Source: Euwallacea fornicatus | Lineage: Eukaryota; Arthropoda; Insecta; Coleoptera; Curculionidae | Assembly: GCF_040115645.1 (NCBI RefSeq) | Contig: NW_027096034.1 | Span: 372,001-436,000 of the forward strand | Direction of reading: 5' to 3' | DNA: 64,000 nucleotides | In this document: positions 15,641 to 29,520 of the stretch, piece by piece | Numbering within the stretch: the first letter of the stretch is position 1 | How the letters are laid out: every line of letters starts with the position of its first letter | Translations under genes and position numbers: made by a program | The notes under the pieces: model-generated | The model's database searches: none | The model's input: the letters and a program-made list of their open reading frames with translations, nothing else | What the model was told of the DNA's origin: nothing

Positions 15641-17659
15641 TCCAAGAAAAATAGTACTTTAGGTGCTCAAAGACACAACTTTTTTGACTTTTCAAATTTT
15701 GAAGCTCGATGAGTTCGGCAAATGAGGACCAAATTTGATAAACAAAGTGTCCAATTAATCAGCTCGACGAGATTTTGAAGATGTCACAACACATCATGAT
15801 TGCATCTTGATGAATTTCCAAGAAAAATAGTACTTTATGTGTTCAACAAACAACTTTTTTGACTTTTCAGATTTGGAAGCTCTATAACTTCGGCAAATGT
15901 GTATCAAATTTGTTAAAGAAAGTGTCCAATTAATCAGCTCGACGAGATTTTGAAGATGTCACAACACATCATGATTGCGTCTTGTTGAATTTCCAAGAAA
16001 AATAGTACTTTATGTGTTCCACACACAACTTTTTTGACTTTTCAAACTTTGAACCTCGATAACTTCGGCAAATGTGTATCATATTTGTTAAAGAAAGTGT
16101 CCAATTAATCGACGAGATTTTGAAGATGTCACAACACATCATGATTGCATCTTGATGAATTTCCAAGAAAAATAGTACTTTATGTGTTCAACACACAACT
16201 TTTTTGACTTTTCAAACTTTGAACCTCGATAACTTTGGCAAATGTGTATCAAATTTGTTAAAGAAAGTGTCCAATTAATCAGCTCGACGAGATTTTGAAG
16301 ATGTCACAACACATCATGATTGCGTCTTGTTGAATTTCCAAGAAAAATAGTACTTTATGTGTTCCACACACAACTTTTTTGACTTTTCAAACTTTGAAGC
16401 TCGATAACTTCGGCAAATGAGGACCAAATTTGTTAAAGAAAGTGTCCAATTAATCAGCTCGACGAGATTTTGAAGATGTCACAACACATCATGATTGCGT
16501 CTTGTTGAATTTCCAAGAAAAATAGTACTTTATGTGTTCCACACACAACTTTTTTGACTTTTCAAACTTTGAAGCTCGATAACTTCGGCAAATGAGGACC
16601 AAATTTGTTAAACAAAGTGTCCAATTAATCAGCTCGACGAGATCATTAAAATGTCACAACAAATCATCATTGCATCTTGTTGAATTTCCAAGAAAAATAG
16701 TACTTTATGTGTTCCACAAACAACTTTTTTGACTTTTCAAACTTTGAACCTCGATAACTTCGGCAAATGTGTATCAAATTTGATAAACAAAGTGTCCAAT
16801 TAATCAGCTCGACGAGATTTTGAAGATGTCACAACACATCATGATTGCATCTTGTTGAATTTCCAAGAAAAATAGTACTTTATGTGTTCCACACACAACT
16901 TTTTTGACTTTTCAAACTTTGAAACTCGATTACTTCGGCATATGAGTATCAAATTTGTTAAAGAAAGTGTCCAATTAATCAGCTCGACGAGATTTTGAAG
17001 ATGTCACAACACATCATGATTGCGTCTTGTTGAATTTCCAAGAAAAATAGTACTTTATGTGTTCAACACACAACTTTTTTGACTTTTCAAACTTTGAAGC
17101 TCGATAACTTCGGCAAATGAGGACCAAATTTGTTAAAGAAAGTGTCCAATTAATCAGCTCGACGAGATTTTGAAGATGTCACAACACATCAAGATTGGGT
17201 CTTGTTGAATTTCCAAGAAAAATAGTACTTTATGTGTTCCACACACAACATTTTTGACTTTTCAAACTTTGAAACTCGATTACTTCGGCATATGAGTATC
17301 AAATTTGTTAAAGAAAGTGTCCAATTAATCAGCTCGACGAGATTTTGAAGATGTCACAACACATCATGATTGCGTCTTGTTGAATTTCCAAGAAAAATAG
17401 TACTTTATGTGTTCAACACACAACTTTTTTGACTTTTCAAACTTTGAAGCTCGATAACTTCGGCAAATGAGGACCAAATTTGTTAAAGAAAGTGTCCAAT
17501 TAATCAGCTCGACGAGATTTTGAAGATGTCACAACACATCATGATTGCGTCTTGTTGAATTTCCAAGAAAAATAGTACTTTATGTGTTCCACACACAACT
17601 TTTTTGACTTTTCAAACTTTGAAGCTCGATAACTTCGGCAAATGAGGACCAAATTTGTT

Positions 17660-20600
17660 AAAGAAAGTGTCCAATTAATCAGCTCGACGAGATTTTGAAG
17701 ATGTCACAACACATCATGATTGCGTCTTGTTGAATTTCCAAGAAAAATAGTACTTTATGTGTTCCACACACAACTTTTTTGACTTTTCAAACTTTGAACC
17801 TTGATAACTTCGGCAAATGTGTATCATATTTGTTAAAGAAAATGTCCAATTAATCAGCTCGACGAGATTTTGAAGATGTCACAACACATCATGATTGCGT
17901 CTTGTTGAATTTCCAAGAAAAATAGTACTTTATGTGTTCAACACACAACTTTTTTGACTTTTCAAACATTGAACCTCGATAACTTCGGCCAATGTGTATC
18001 AAATTTGTTAAAGAAAGTGTTCAATTAATCGACGAGATTTTGAAGATGTCACAACACATCATGATTGCATCTTGATGAATTTCCAAGAAAAATAGTACTT
18101 TATGTGTTCAACACACAACTTTTTTGACTTTTCAAACTTTGAACCTCGATAACTTTGGCAAATGTGTATCAAATTTGTTAAAGAAAGTGTCCAATTAATC
18201 AGCTCGACGAGATTTTGAAGATGTCACAACACATCATGATTGCGTCTTGTTGAATTTCCAAGAAAAATAGTACTTTATGTGTTCCACACACAACTTTTTT
18301 GACTTTTCAAATTTTGAAGCTCGATAACTTCGGCAAATGAGGACCAAATTTGTTAAACAAAGTGTCCAATTAATCAGCTCGACGAGATTTTGAAGATGTC
18401 ACAACACATCATGATTGCATCTTGATGAATTTCCAAGAAAAATAGTACTTTATGTGTTCAACACACAACTTTTTTGACTTTTCAAACTTTGAAGCTCGAT
18501 AACTTTGGCAAATGTGTATCAAATTTGTTAAAGAAAGTGTCCAATTAATCGACGAGATTTTGAAGATGTCACAACACATCATGATTGCATCTTGATGAAT
18601 TTCCAAGAAAAATAGTACTTTATGTGTTCAACACACAACTTTTTTGACTTTTCAAACTTTGAACCTCGATAACTTTGGCAAATGTGTATCAAATTTGTTA
18701 AAGAAAGTGTCCAATTAATCAGCTCGACGAGATTTTGAAGATGTCACAACACATCATGATTGCGTCTTGTTGAATTTCCAAGAAAAATAGTACTTTATGT
18801 GTTCCACACACAACTTTTTTGACTTTTCAAACTTTGAAGCTCGATAACTTCGGCAAATGAGGACCAAATTTGTTAAAGAAAGTGTCCAATTAATCAGCTC
18901 GACGAGATTTTGAAGATGTCACAACACATCATGATTGCGTCTTGTTGAATTTCCAAGAAAAATAGTACTTTATGTGTTCCACACACAACTTTTTTGACTT
19001 TTCAAACTTTGAAGCTCGATAACTTCGGCAAATGAGGACCAAATTTGTTAAACAAAGTGTCCAATTAATCAGCTCGACGAGATCATTAAAATGTCACAAC
19101 AAATCATCATTGCATCTTGTTGAATTTCCAAGAAAAATAGTACTTTATGTGTTCCACAAACAACTTTTTTGACTTTTCAAACTTTGAACCTCGATAACTT
19201 CGGCAAATGTGTATCAAATTTGATAAACAAAGTGTCCAATTAATCAGCTCGACGAGATTTTGAAGATGTCACAACACATCATGATTGCATCTTGTTGAAT
19301 TTCCAAGAAAAATAGTACTTTATGTGTTCCACACACAACTTTTTTGACTTTTCAAACTATGAACCTCGATAACTTCTGCAAATGTGTATCAAATTTGTTA
19401 AAGAAAGTGTCCAATTAATCGACGAGATTTTGAAGATGTCACAACACATCATGATTGCATCTTGATGAATTTCCAAGAAAAATAGTACTTTATGTGTTCA
19501 ACACACAACTTTTTTGACTTTTCAAACATTGAACCTCGATAACTTCGGCAAATGTGTATCAAATTTGTTAAAGAAAGTGTCCAATTAATCAGCTCGACGA
19601 GATTTTGAAGATGTCACAACACATCATGATTGCATCTTGATGAATTTCCAAGAAAAATAGTACTTTATGTGTTCAACACACAAATTTTTTGACTTTTCAA
19701 ACTTTGAAACTCGATTACTTCGGCAAATGAGTTTCAAATTTGTTAAAGAAAGTGTCCAATTAATCAGCTCGACGAGATTTTGAAGATGTCACAACACATC
19801 ATGATTGCGTCTTGTTGAATTTCCAAGAAAAATAGTACTTTATATGTTCAACACACAACTTTTTTGACTTTTCAAACTTTGAAGCTCGATAACTTTGGCA
19901 AATGTGTATCAAATTTGTTAAAGAAAGTGTCCAATTAACCAACTCGACGAGATTTTGAAGATGTCACAACACATCATGATTGCATCTTGTTGAATTTCCA
20001 AGAAAAATAGTACTTTATGTGTTCCACACACAACTTTTTTGACTTTTCAAACTATGAACCTCGATAACTTCTGCAAATGTGTATCAAATTTGTTAAAGAA
20101 AGTGTCCAATTAATCGACGAGATTTTGAAGATGTCACAACACATCATGATTGCATCTTGATGAATTTCCAAGAAAAATAGTACTTTATGTGTTCAACACA
20201 CAACTTTTTTGACTTTTCAAACATTGAACCTCGATAACTTCGGCAAATGTGTATCAAATTTGTTAAAGAAAGTGTCCAATTAATCAGCTCGACGAGATTT
20301 TGAAGATGTCACAACACATCATGATTGCATCTTGATGAATTTCCAAGAAAAATAGTACTTTATGTGTTCAACACACAAATTTTTTGACTTTTCAAACTTT
20401 GAAACTCGATTACTTCGGCAAATGAGTATCAAATTTGTTAAAGAAAGTGTCCAATTAATCAGCTCGACGAGATTTTGAAGATGTCACAACACATCATGAT
20501 TGCGTCTTGTTGAATTTCCAAGAAAAATAGTACTTTATGTGTTCAACACACAACTTTTTTGACTTTTCAAACTTTGAAGCTCGATAACTTTGGCAAATGA

Positions 20601-23600
20601 GGACCAAATTTGTTAAACAAAGTGTCCAATTAATCAGCTCGACGAGATTTTGAAGATGTCACAACACATCATGATTGCATCTTGATGAATTTCCAAGAAA
20701 AATAGTACTTTATGTGTTCAACACACAACTTTTTTGACTTTTCAAACTTTGAAGCTCGATAACTTTGGCAAATGTGTATCAAATTTGTTAAAGAAAGTGT
20801 CCAATTAATCGACGAGATTTTGAAGATGTCACAACACATCATGATTGCATCTTGATGAATTTCCAAGAAAAATAGTACTTTATGTGTTCAACACACAACT
20901 TTTTTGACTTTTCAAACTTTGAACCTCGATAACTTTGGCAAATGTGTATCAAATTTGTTAAAGAAAGTGTCCAATTAATCAGCTCGACGAGATTTTGAAG
21001 ATGTCACAACACATCATGATTGCGTCTTGTTGAATTTCCAAGAAAAATAGTACTTTATGTGTTCCACACACAACTTTTTTGACTTTTCAAACTTTGAAGC
21101 TCGATAACTTCGGCAAATGAGGACCAAATTTGTTAAACAAAGTGTCCAATTAATCAGCTCGACGAGATTTTGAAGATGTCACAACACATCATGATTGCGT
21201 CTTGTTGAATTTCCAAGAAAAATAGTACTTTATGTGTTCCACACACAACTTTTTTGACTTTTCAAACTTTGAAGCTCGATAACTTCGGCAAATGAGGACC
21301 AAATTTGTTAAACAAAGTGTCCAATTAATCAGCTCGACGAGATTTTGAAGATGTCACAACACATCATGATTGCGTCTTGTTGAATTTCCAAGAAAAATAG
21401 TACTTTATATGTTCAACACACAACTTTTTTGACTTTTCAAACTTTGAAGCTCGATAACTTTGGCAAATGTGTATCAAATTTGTTAAAGAAAGTGTCCAAT
21501 TAACCAGCTCGACGAGATTTTGAAGATGTCACAACACATCATGATTGCATCTTGTTGAATTTCCAAGAAAAATAGTACTTTATGTGTTCCACACACAACT
21601 TTTTTGACTTTTCAAACTATGAACCTCGATAACTTCTGCAAATGTGTATCAAATTTGTTAAAGAAAGTGTCCAATTAATCGACGAGATTTTGAAGATGTC
21701 ACAACACATCATGATTGCATCTTGATGAATTTCCAAGAAAAATAGTACTTTATGTGTTCAACACACAACTTTTTTGACTTTTCAAACATTGAACCTCGAT
21801 AACTTCGGCAAATGTGTATCAAATTTGTTAAAGAAAGTGTCCAATTAATCAGCTCGACGAGATTTTGAAGATGTCACAACACATCATGATTGCATCTTGA
21901 TGAATTTCCAAGAAAAATAGTACTTTATGTGTTCAACACACAAATTTTTTGACTTTTCAAACTTTGAAACTCGATTACTTCGGCAAATGAGTATCAAATT
22001 TGTTAAAGAAAGTGTCCAATTAATCAGCTCGACGAGATTTTGAAGATGTCACAACACATCATGATTGCGTCTTGTTGAATTTCCAAGAAAAATAGTACTT
22101 TATGTGTTCAACACACAACTTTTTTGACTTTTCAAACTTTGAAGCTCGATAACTTTGGCAAATGAGGACCAAATTTGTTAAACAAAGTGTCCAATTAATC
22201 AGCTCGACGAGATTTTGAAGATGTCACAACACATCATGATTGCATCTTGATGAATTTCCAAGAAAAATAGTACTTTATGTGTTCAACACACAACTTTTTT
22301 GACTTTTCGAACTTTGAAGCTCGATAACTTTGGCAAATGTGTATCAAATTTGTTAAAGAAAGTGTCCAATTAATCGACGAGATTTTGAAGATGTCACAAC
22401 ACATCATGATTGCATCTTGATGAATTTCCAAGAAAAATAGTACTTTATGTGTTCAACACACAACTTTTTTGACTTTTCAAACTTTGAACCTCGATAACTT
22501 TGGCAAATGTGTATCAAATTTGTTAAAGAAAGTGTCCAATTAATCAGCTCGACGAGATTTTGAAGATGTCACAACACATCATGATTGCGTCTTGTTGAAT
22601 TTCCAAGAAAAATAGTACTTTATGTGTTCCACACACAACTTTTTTGACTTTTCAAACTTTGAAGCTCGATAACTTCGGCAAATGAGGACCAAATTTGTTA
22701 AACAAAGTGTCCAATTAATCAGCTCGACGAGATTTTGAAGATGTCACAACACATCATGATTGCGTCTTGTTGAATTTCCAAGAAAAATAGTACTTTATGT
22801 GTTCCACACACAACTTTTTTGACTTTTCAAACTTTGAAGCTCGATAACTTCGGCAAATGAGGACCAAATTTGTTAAACAAAGTGTCCAATTAATCAGCTC
22901 GACGAGATCATTAAAATGTCACAACAAATCATCATTGCATCTTGTTGAATTTCCAAGAAAAATAGTACTTTATGTGTTCCACAAACAACTTTTTTGACTT
23001 TTCAAACTTTGAACCTCGATAACTTCGGCAAATGTGTATCAAATTTGATAAACAAAGTGTCCAATTAATCAGCTCGACGAGATTTTGAAGATGTCACAAC
23101 ACATCATGATTGCATCTTGTTGAATTTCCAAGAAAAATAGTACTTTATGTGTTCCACACACAACTTTTTTGACTTTTCAAACTATGAACCTCGATAACTT
23201 CTGCAAATGTGTATCAAATTTGTTAAAGAAAGTGTCCAATTAATCGACGAGATTTTGAAGATGTCACAACACATCATGATTGCATCTTGATGAATTTCCA
23301 AGAAAAATAGTACTTTATGTGTTCAACACACAACTTTTTTGACTTTTCAAACATTGAACCTCGATAACTTCGGCAAATGTGTATCAAATTTGTTAAAGAA
23401 AGTGTCCAATTAATCAGCTCGACGAGATTTTGAAGATGTCACAACACATCATGATTGCGTCTTGTTGAATTTCCAAGAAAAATAGTACTTTATGTGTTCA
23501 ACACACAACTTTTTTGACTTTTCAAACTTTGAAGCTCGATAACTTTGGCAAATGTGTATCAAATTTGTTAAAGAAAGTGTCCAATTAACCAGCTCGACGA

Positions 23601-26400
23601 GATTTTGAAGATGTCACAACACATCATGATTGCGTCTTGTTGAATTTCCAAGAAAAATAGTACTTTATGTGTTCCACACACAACTTTTTTGACTTTTCAA
23701 ACTTTGAAGCTCGATAACTTCGGCAAATGAGGACCAAATTTGTTAAACAAAGTGTCCAATTAATCAGCTCGACGAGATCATTAAAATGTCACAACAAATC
23801 ATCATTGCATCTTGTTGAATTTCCAAGAAAAATAGTACTTTATGTTTTCCACAAACAAATTTTTTGACTTTTCAAACTTTGAACCTCGATAACTTCGGCA
23901 AATGAGGACCAAATTTGTTAAAGAAAGTGTCCCATTAATCAGCTCGACGAGATTTTGAAGATGTCACAACACATCATGATTGCGTCTTGTTGAATTTCCA
24001 AGAAAAATAGTACTTTATGTGTTCCACAAACAACTTTTTTGACTTTTCAAACTTTGAAGCTCGATAACTTCGGCAAATGAGGACCAAATTTGTTAAAGAA
24101 AGTGTCCAATTAATCAGCTCGACGAGATTTTGAAGATGTCACAACACATCATGATTGGGTCTTGTTGAATTTCCAAGAAAAATAGTACTTTATGTGTTCC
24201 ACACACAACTTTTTTGACTTTTCAAACTTTGAAACTCGATTACTTCGGCAAATGAGTATCAAATTTGTTAAAGAAAGTGTCCAATTAATCAGCTCGACGA
24301 GATTTTGAAGATGTCACAACACATCATGATTGCGTCTTGTTGAATTTCCAAGAAAAATAGTACTTTATGTGTTCAACACACAACTTTTTTGACTTTTCAA
24401 ACTTTGAAGCTCGATAACTTCGGCAAATGAGGACCAAATTTGTTAAAGAAAGTGTCCAATTAATCAGCTCGACGAGATTTTGAAGATGTCGCAACACATC
24501 ATGATTGCGTCTTGTTGAATTTCCAAGAAAAATAGTACTTTATGTGTTCCACACACAACTTTTTTGACTTTTCAAACTTTGAAGCTCGATAACTTCGGCA
24601 AATGAGGACCAAATTTGTTAAAGAAAGTGTCCAATTAATCAGCTCGACGAGATTTTGAAGATGTCACAACACATCATGATTGCGTCTTGTTGAATTTCCA
24701 AGAAAAATAGTACTTTATGTGTTCCACACACAACTTTTTTGACTTTTCAAACTTTGAAGCTCGATAACTTCGGCAAATGAGGACCAAATTTGTTAAAGAA
24801 AGTGTCCAATTAATCAGCTCGACGAGATTTTGAAGATGTCACAACACATCATGATTGCGTCTTGTTGAATTTCCAAGAAAAATAGTACTTTATGTGTTCC
24901 ACACACAACTTTTTTGACTTTTCAAACTTTGAAGCTCGATAACTTCGGCAAATGAGGACCAAATTTGTTAAACAAAGTGTCCAATTAATCAGCTCGACGA
25001 GATTTTGAAGATGTCACAACACATCATGATTGCGTCTTGTTGAATTTCCAAGAAAAATAGTACTTTATGTGTTCCACACACAACTTTTTTGACTTTTCAA
25101 ACTTTGAAGCTCGATAACTTTGGCAAATGAGTACCAAATTTGTTAAAGAAAGTGTCCAATTAATCAGCTCGACGAGATTTTGAAGATGTCACAACACATC
25201 ATGATTGCATCTTGATGAATTTCCAAGAAAAATAGAACTTTATGTGTTCAACACACAACTTTTTTGACTTTTCAAACTTTGAAGCTCGATAACTTTGGCA
25301 AATGTGTATCAAATTTGTTAAAGAAAGTGTCCAATTAATCGACGAGATTTTGAAGATGTCACAACACATCATGATTGCATCTTGATGAATTTCCAAGAAA
25401 AATAGTACTTTATGTGTTCAACACACAACTTTTTTGACTTTTCAAACATTGAACCTCGATAACTTCGGCAAATGTGTATCAAATTTGTTAAAGAAAGTGT
25501 CCAATTAATCAGCTCGACGAGATTTTGAAGATGTCACAACACATCATGATTGCATCTTGATGAATTTCCAAGAAAAATAGTACTTTATGTGTTCAACACA
25601 CAACTTTTTTGACTTTTCAAACTTTGAACCTCGATAACTTTGGCAAATGTGTATCAAATTTGTTAAAGAAAGTGTCCAATTAATCAGCTCGACGAGATTT
25701 TGAAGATGTCACAACACATCATGATTGCATCTTGATGAATTTCCAAGAAAAATAGTACTTTATGTGTTCCACACACAACTTTTTTGACTTTTCAAACTTT
25801 GAAGCTCGATAACTTTGGCAAATGAGTACCAAATTTGTTAAAGAAAGTGTCCAATTAATCAGATCGACGAGATTTTGAAGATGTCACAACACATCATGAT
25901 TGCATCTTGATGAATTTCCAAGAAAAATAGAACTTTATGTGTTCAACACACAACTTTTTTGACTTTTCAAACTTTGAAGCTCGATAACTTTGGCAAATGT
26001 GTATCAAATTTGTTAAAGAAAGTGTCCAATTAATCGACGAGATTTTGAAGATGTCACAACACATCATGATTGCGTCTTGTTGAATTTCCAAGAAAAATAG
26101 TACTTTATGTGTTCCACACACAACTTTTTTGACTTTTCAAACTTTGAAGCTCGATAACTTCGGCAAATGAGGACCAAATTTGTTAAAGAAAGTGTCCAAT
26201 TAATCAGCTCGACGAGATTTTGAAGATGTCACAACACATCATGATTGCGTCTTGTTGAATTTCCAAGAAAAATAGTACTTTATGTGTTCCACACACAACT
26301 TTTTTGACTTTTCAAACTTTGAAGCTCGATAACTTCGGCAAATGAGGACCAAATTTGTTAAACAAAGTGTCCAATTAATCAGCTCGACGAGATTTTGAAG
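17660..26400. repeat. Large internal satellite duplication, copy B
   Basis: Partner of the block starting near 8080. It carries the same private variants in the same order, plus an internal tandem duplication of 1,565 bp (nine monomers, two of the 170-bp type): the TATATGTTCA variant at 19841 recurs at 21406, and the 170-bp unit pair at 20669 recurs at 22234. This is the pattern expected of unequal exchange within a satellite. Confidence 0.8.
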
Positions 26401-29400
26401 ATGTCACAACACATCATGATTGCGTCTTGTTGAATTTCCAAGAAAAATAGTACTTTATGTGTTCCACACACAACTTTTTTGACTTTTCAAACTTTGAAGC
26501 TCGATAACTTTGGCAAATGAGTACCAAATTTGTTAAAGAAAGTGTCCAATTAATCAGCTCGACGAGATTTTGAAGATGTCACAACACATCATGATTGCAT
26601 CTTGATGAATTTCCAAGAAAAATAGAACTTTATGTGTTCAACACACAACTTTTTTGACTTTTCAAACTTTGAAGCTCGATAACTTTGGCAAATGTGTATC
26701 AAATTTGTTAAAGAAAGTGTCCAATTAATCGACGAGATTTTGAAGATGTCACAACACATCATGATTGCATCTTGATGAATTTCCAAGAAAAATAGTACTT
26801 TATGTGTTCAACACACAACTTTTTTGACTTTTCAAACATTGAACCTCGATAACTTCGGCAAATGTGTATCAAATTTGTTAAAGAAAGTGTCCAATTAATC
26901 AGCTCGACGAGATTTTGAAGATGTCACAACACATCATGATTGCGTCTTGTTGAATTTCCAAGAAAAATAGTACTTTATGTGTTCCACACACAACTTTTTT
27001 GACTTTTCAAACTTTGAAGCTCGATAACTTCGGCAAATGACGACCAAATTTGTTAAAGAAAGTGTCCAATTAATCAGCTCGACGAGATTTTGAAGATGTC
27101 ACAACACATCATGATTGCGTCTTGTTGAATTTCCAAGAAAAATAGTACTTTATGTGTTCCACACACAACTTTTTTGACTTTTCAAACTTTGAAGCTCGAT
27201 AACTTCGGCAAATGAGGACCAAATTTGTTAAACAAAGTGTCCAATTAATCAGCTCGACGAGATTTTGAAGATGTCACAACACATCATGATTGCGTCTTGT
27301 TGAATTTCCAAGAAAAATAGTACTTTATGTGTTCCACACACAACTTTTTTGACTTTTCAAACTTTGAAGCTCGATAACTTTGGCAAATGAGTACCAAATT
27401 TGTTAAAGAAAGTGTCCAATTAATCAGCTCGACGAGATTTTGAAGATGTCACAACACATCATGATTGCATCTTGATGAATTTCCAAGAAAAATAGAACTT
27501 TATGTGTTCAACACACAACTTTTTTGACTTTTCAAACTTTGAAGCTCGATAACTTTGGCAAATGTGTATCAAATTTGTTAAAGAAAGTGTCCAATTAATC
27601 GACGAGATTTTGAAGATGTCACAACACATCATGATTGCATCTTGATGAATTTCCAAGAAAAATAGTACTTTATGTGTTCCACACACAACTTTTTTGACTT
27701 TTCAAACTTTGAACCTCGATAACTTCGGCAAATGTGTATCAAATTTGTTAAAGAAAGTGTCCAAATAATCAGCTCGACGAGATTTTGAAGATGTCACAAC
27801 ACATCATGATTGCATCTTGTTGAATTTCCAAGAAAAATAGTACTTTATGTGTTCAACACACAACTTTTTTGACTTTTCAAACTTTGAAGCTCGATAACTT
27901 TGGCAAATGAGTACCAAATTTGTTAAAGAAAGTGTCCAATTAATCAGCTCGACGAGATTTTGAAGATGTCACAACACATCATGATTGCGTCTTGTTGAAT
28001 TTCCAAGAAAAATAGTACTTTATGTGTTCAACACACAACTTTTTTGACTTTTCAAACTTTGAACCTCGATAACTTTGGCAAATGTGTATCAAATTTGTTA
28101 AAGAAAGTGTCCAATTAATCAGCTCGACGAGATTTTGAAGATGTCACAACACATCATGATTGCGTCTTGTTGAATTTCCAAGAAAAATAGTACTTTATGT
28201 GTTCCACACACAACTTTTTTGACTTTTCAAACTTTGAAGCTCGATAACTTCGGCAAATGAGGACCAAATTTGTTAAACAAAGTGTCCAATTAATCAGCTC
28301 GACGAGATTTTGAAGATGTCACAACAAATCATGATTGCGTCTTGTTGAATTTCCAAGAAAAATAGTACTTTATGTGTTCCACACACAACTTTTTTGACTT
28401 TTCAAACTTTGAAGCTCGATAACTTTGGCAAATGAGTACCAAATTTGTTAAAGAAAGTGTCCAATTAATCAGCTCGACGAGATTTTGAAGATGTCACAAC
28501 ACATCATGATTGCATCTTGATGAATTTCCAAGAAAAATAGAACTTTATGTGTTCAACACACAACTTTTTTGACTTTTCAAACTTTGAAGCTCGATAACTT
28601 TGGCAAATGTGTATCAAATTTGTTAAAGAAAGTGTCCAATTAATCGACGAGATTTTGAAGATGTCACAACACATCATGATTGCATCTTGATGAATTTCCA
28701 AGAAAAATAGTACTTTATGTGTTCAACACACAACTTTTTTGACTTTTCAAACATTGAACCTCGATAACTTCGGCAAATGTGTATCAAATTTGTTAAAGAA
28801 AGTGTCCAATTAATCAGCTCGACGAGATTTTGAAGATGTCACAACACATCATGATTGCATCTTGATGAATTTCCAAGAAAAATAGTACTTTATGTGTTCA
28901 ACACACAACTTTTTTGACTTTTCAAACTTTGAACCTCGATAACTTTGGCAAATGTGTATCAAATTTGTTAAAGAAAGTGTCCAATTAATCAGCTCGACGA
29001 GATTTTGAAGATGTCACAACACATCATGATTGCATCTTGATGAATTTCCAAAAAAATAGTACTTTATGTGTTCCACACACAACTTTTTTGACTTTTCAAA
29101 CTTTGAAGCTCGATAACTTTGGCAAATGAGTACCAAATTTGTTAAAGAAAGTGTCCAATTAATCAGCTCGACGAGATTTTGAAGATGTCACAACACATCA
29201 TGATTGCATCTTGATGAATTTCCAAGAAAAATAGAACTTTATGTGTTCAACACACAACTTTTTTGACTTTTCAAACTTTGAAGCTCGATAACTTTGGCAA
29301 ATGTGTATCAAATTTGTTAAAGAAAGTGTCCAATTAATCGACGAGATTTTGAAGATGTCACAACACATCATGATTGCATCTTGATGAATTTCCAAGAAAA

Positions 29401-29520
29401 ATAGTACTTTATGTGTTCAACACACAACTTTTTTGACTTTTCAAACATTGAACCTCGATAACTTCGGCAAATGTGTATCAAATTTGTTAAAGAAAGTGTC
29501 CAATTAATCAGCTCGACGAG
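25080..29520. repeat. 695-bp four-monomer higher-order repeat, amplified
   Basis: A module of three 175-bp monomers plus one 170-bp monomer is repeated. A diagnostic change (ATAGAACTTTATG instead of ATAGTACTTTATG) sits in one monomer of each module. The same junction occurs at 25199, 25894 and 26589 (695 bp apart), then 27459 (870 bp, one extra monomer), 28504 and 29198. The older copy has only two modules, at 14404 and 15099, so amplification followed the large duplication. Confidence 0.8.
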
